Below, one piece after another: positions 5,838 through 6,820 of a DNA stretch of 6,820 bases. Within the stretch, counting starts at the first letter, position 1. Each line of letters begins with the position of its first letter. The notes under the pieces were generated by a model. It was not told the DNA's origin, ran no database searches, and saw only the letters and a list, made by a program, of their open reading frames with translations. Origin of the DNA: Chloroflexota bacterium (lineage in GTDB: Bacteria; Chloroflexota; Anaerolineae; Anaerolineales; VGOW01); contig JACRLA010000346.1 in NCBI GenBank assembly GCA_016215145.1, positions 1 through 6,820 of the forward strand, given 5' to 3'. A program made the translations under genes and the position numbers.

Positions 5838-5841
5838 TAAA

Positions 5842-6168
5842 ATGGTTCCCACTTCTTACTACATCCTTCTCTCGGCAATACTCTTCACCATTGGCGTTGT
5901 TGGGGTTTTGATTCGCCGCAACGCGATTATTGTTTTCATGTCGGTGGAGTTAATGTTGAACTCGGCGAATCTCGCTTTTGTGGCGTTTGCCCGCGCCTTT
6001 CAAACTGGCAATACGGTCAGCGCGGCGGCGATGTCGGGGCAGGTTTTTGTTTTCTTCGTGATGACGGTAGCCGCCGCCGAAGTTGCCGTGGGCTTGGCGC
6101 TGATTGTGGCGATATTCAAAAATAAACACTCGATTGATGTTGATCAAGTGCATCAACTAAAAGGTTAG
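5842..6168 (+). CDS. nuoK: NADH-quinone oxidoreductase subunit K
   Basis: This 108-residue membrane protein is the ND4L homologue. Its two buried glutamates continue the proton path from NuoH and NuoJ to the antiporter-like subunits. Three hydrophobic segments are visible at about 5-24, 28-50 and 66-91. VELMLNSANLAFVAF (35-49) contains the first key glutamate, E36, and VAAAEVAVGLAL (76-87) contains the second, E80. Both match the conserved positions known from the E. coli protein. The loop between helices two and three (QTGNTVSAAAMSG) is slightly longer than in the shortest homologues. ATG 5842 is supported by the position of the first helix, although the bases before it are repeat sequence without a ribosome binding site. 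The stop lies two bases before nuoL. Confidence 0.97.
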   Translation: MVPTSYYILLSAILFTIGVVGVLIRRNAIIVFMSVELMLNSANLAFVAFARAFQTGNTVSAAAMSGQVFVFFVMTVAAAEVAVGLALIVAIFKNKHSIDVDQVHQLKG

Positions 6169-6170
6169 CA

Positions 6171-6820
6171 ATGCACGACTCATCTACTGCGTTCTCGTTA
6201 TCAGCTCTTGTTCCGTTGATCGTCGTCTTCCCATTATTCGGCGTGATCCTCAACATGCTCGTCGGCAAACGATTGGGCGACCCGTGGGCGGGCATCATCG
6301 CTTCGCTCATGTCGGGCTTGGCGTTTGTGATCGCCGTGTTGCAGTTCGTCGGTTTGTTCCTCGACAAGTTCCACGCAACCACCGTCACCCTCGCCGAATG
6401 GATCGTCATCGGCACGCTCAAAATTCCGTGGGCGTTTCAGGTGGACACGCTTTCGGTGACGATGATGTTGTTGGTCACAGGCGTTGGCACGCTGATTCAC
6501 GTTTACGCCATCGGCTACATGAAAGGCGACGAGCGTTTCCATCGCTTCTTCATTTACCTCAATTTATTTATCGTCATGATGCTGTTCCTCGTGGGCGGCA
6601 ACAATTACCTCATGCTCTTCCTCGGTTGGGAAGGCGTGGGCTTGTGTTCGTATCTGCTCATCGGCTTTTGGTTCGATAAAGGTGCAAACGGCGTGGGCAA
6701 TGCGCGCGCCGGGCGCAAAGCGTTTGTGGTCAACCGCGTCGGCGATTTCGGTTTTGTGTTGGCGCTCTTCCTTATCTTTTGGACAAGTGGTTCGTTGATC
6801 TTCAATGACTCGTTTAAATA
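6171..6820 (+). CDS. nuoL: NADH-quinone oxidoreductase subunit L, N-terminal part
   Basis: The open frame runs from ATG 6171 through the window edge without a stop, giving 216 residues of a protein that normally has over 600. NuoL is the outermost antiporter-like subunit (ND5) and carries the long lateral helix at its C-terminus, which is not in this window. Visible here are a first helix at about 10-31, a second at 41-63, the beta-rich extramembrane stretch with TVTLAEWIVIGTLKIPWAFQVDTLS (71-95), the helix ending in HVYAIGYMKGD (110-120), and LFLGWEGVGLCSYLLIGFW (149-167). That last motif contains E154, the conserved glutamate of the proton channel. KAFVVNRVGDFGF follows. AAAAGG just before the ATG is a plausible ribosome binding site, with the nuoK stop between them. 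Homologues MnhA/MrpA share the fold, but the complex I context decides the call. Confidence 0.96.
   Translation, partial: MHDSSTAFSLSALVPLIVVFPLFGVILNMLVGKRLGDPWAGIIASLMSGLAFVIAVLQFVGLFLDKFHATTVTLAEWIVIGTLKIPWAFQVDTLSVTMMLLVTGVGTLIHVYAIGYMKGDERFHRFFIYLNLFIVMMLFLVGGNNYLMLFLGWEGVGLCSYLLIGFWFDKGANGVGNARAGRKAFVVNRVGDFGFVLALFLIFWTSGSLIFNDSFK

Overview
The window is a section of a bacterial respiratory complex I operon (NADH:quinone oxidoreductase, nuo). All genes are on the + strand: the 3' end of nuoF, then nuoG, nuoH, nuoI, nuoJ, nuoK and the 5' part of nuoL. Both window edges cut a gene. The order F-G-H-I-J-K-L is the common bacterial arrangement, and the NuoG has the long form with a molybdopterin-oxidoreductase-like C-terminal half and an extra N7 iron-sulfur cluster motif. 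The likely source is a Chloroflexota bacterium of the Anaerolineae type. I infer this from the overall look of the proteins, the moderately high GC and the 7-base AT-rich intergenic repeats. No rRNA or marker gene is present, so the placement is tentative.

Layout. Positions 1-233 hold the NuoF C-terminus with the last ligand of cluster N3. Positions 244-1186 hold two genes that do not belong to complex I: a 106-residue acidic/aromatic protein of unknown function and a 220-residue nucleotidyltransferase of the AbiEii/AbiGii toxin family, overlapping by 41 bases. They fit tightly between nuoF and nuoG (gaps of 10 and 3 bases). Their first part is about 40% GC, against about 55-65% in sampled lines of nuoG, so the pair looks like an acquired toxin-antitoxin-like cassette riding on the operon. 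Positions 1190-3595 are nuoG, 3651-4718 nuoH, 4777-5274 nuoI, 5271-5819 nuoJ, 5842-6168 nuoK, and 6171 to the end is nuoL.

How they work together. NuoF (FMN, N3) takes electrons from NADH and passes them through the NuoG clusters (N1b, N4, N5) and the NuoI clusters (N6a, N6b) to quinone, bound next to NuoH. The membrane subunits NuoH, J, K and L turn that redox energy into proton translocation.

The most unusual structure is a family of short heptamer repeats (TAATTAC/CAATTAC and variants). It fills the nuoG-nuoH and nuoJ-nuoK gaps. In both places the first heptamer starts exactly on the TAA stop codon of the upstream gene, and the array runs up to the next start codon where a Shine-Dalgarno sequence would be expected. 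A third, three-unit stretch of the same kind lies inside nuoJ in a conserved protein region. A separate stem-loop lies between nuoH and nuoI.
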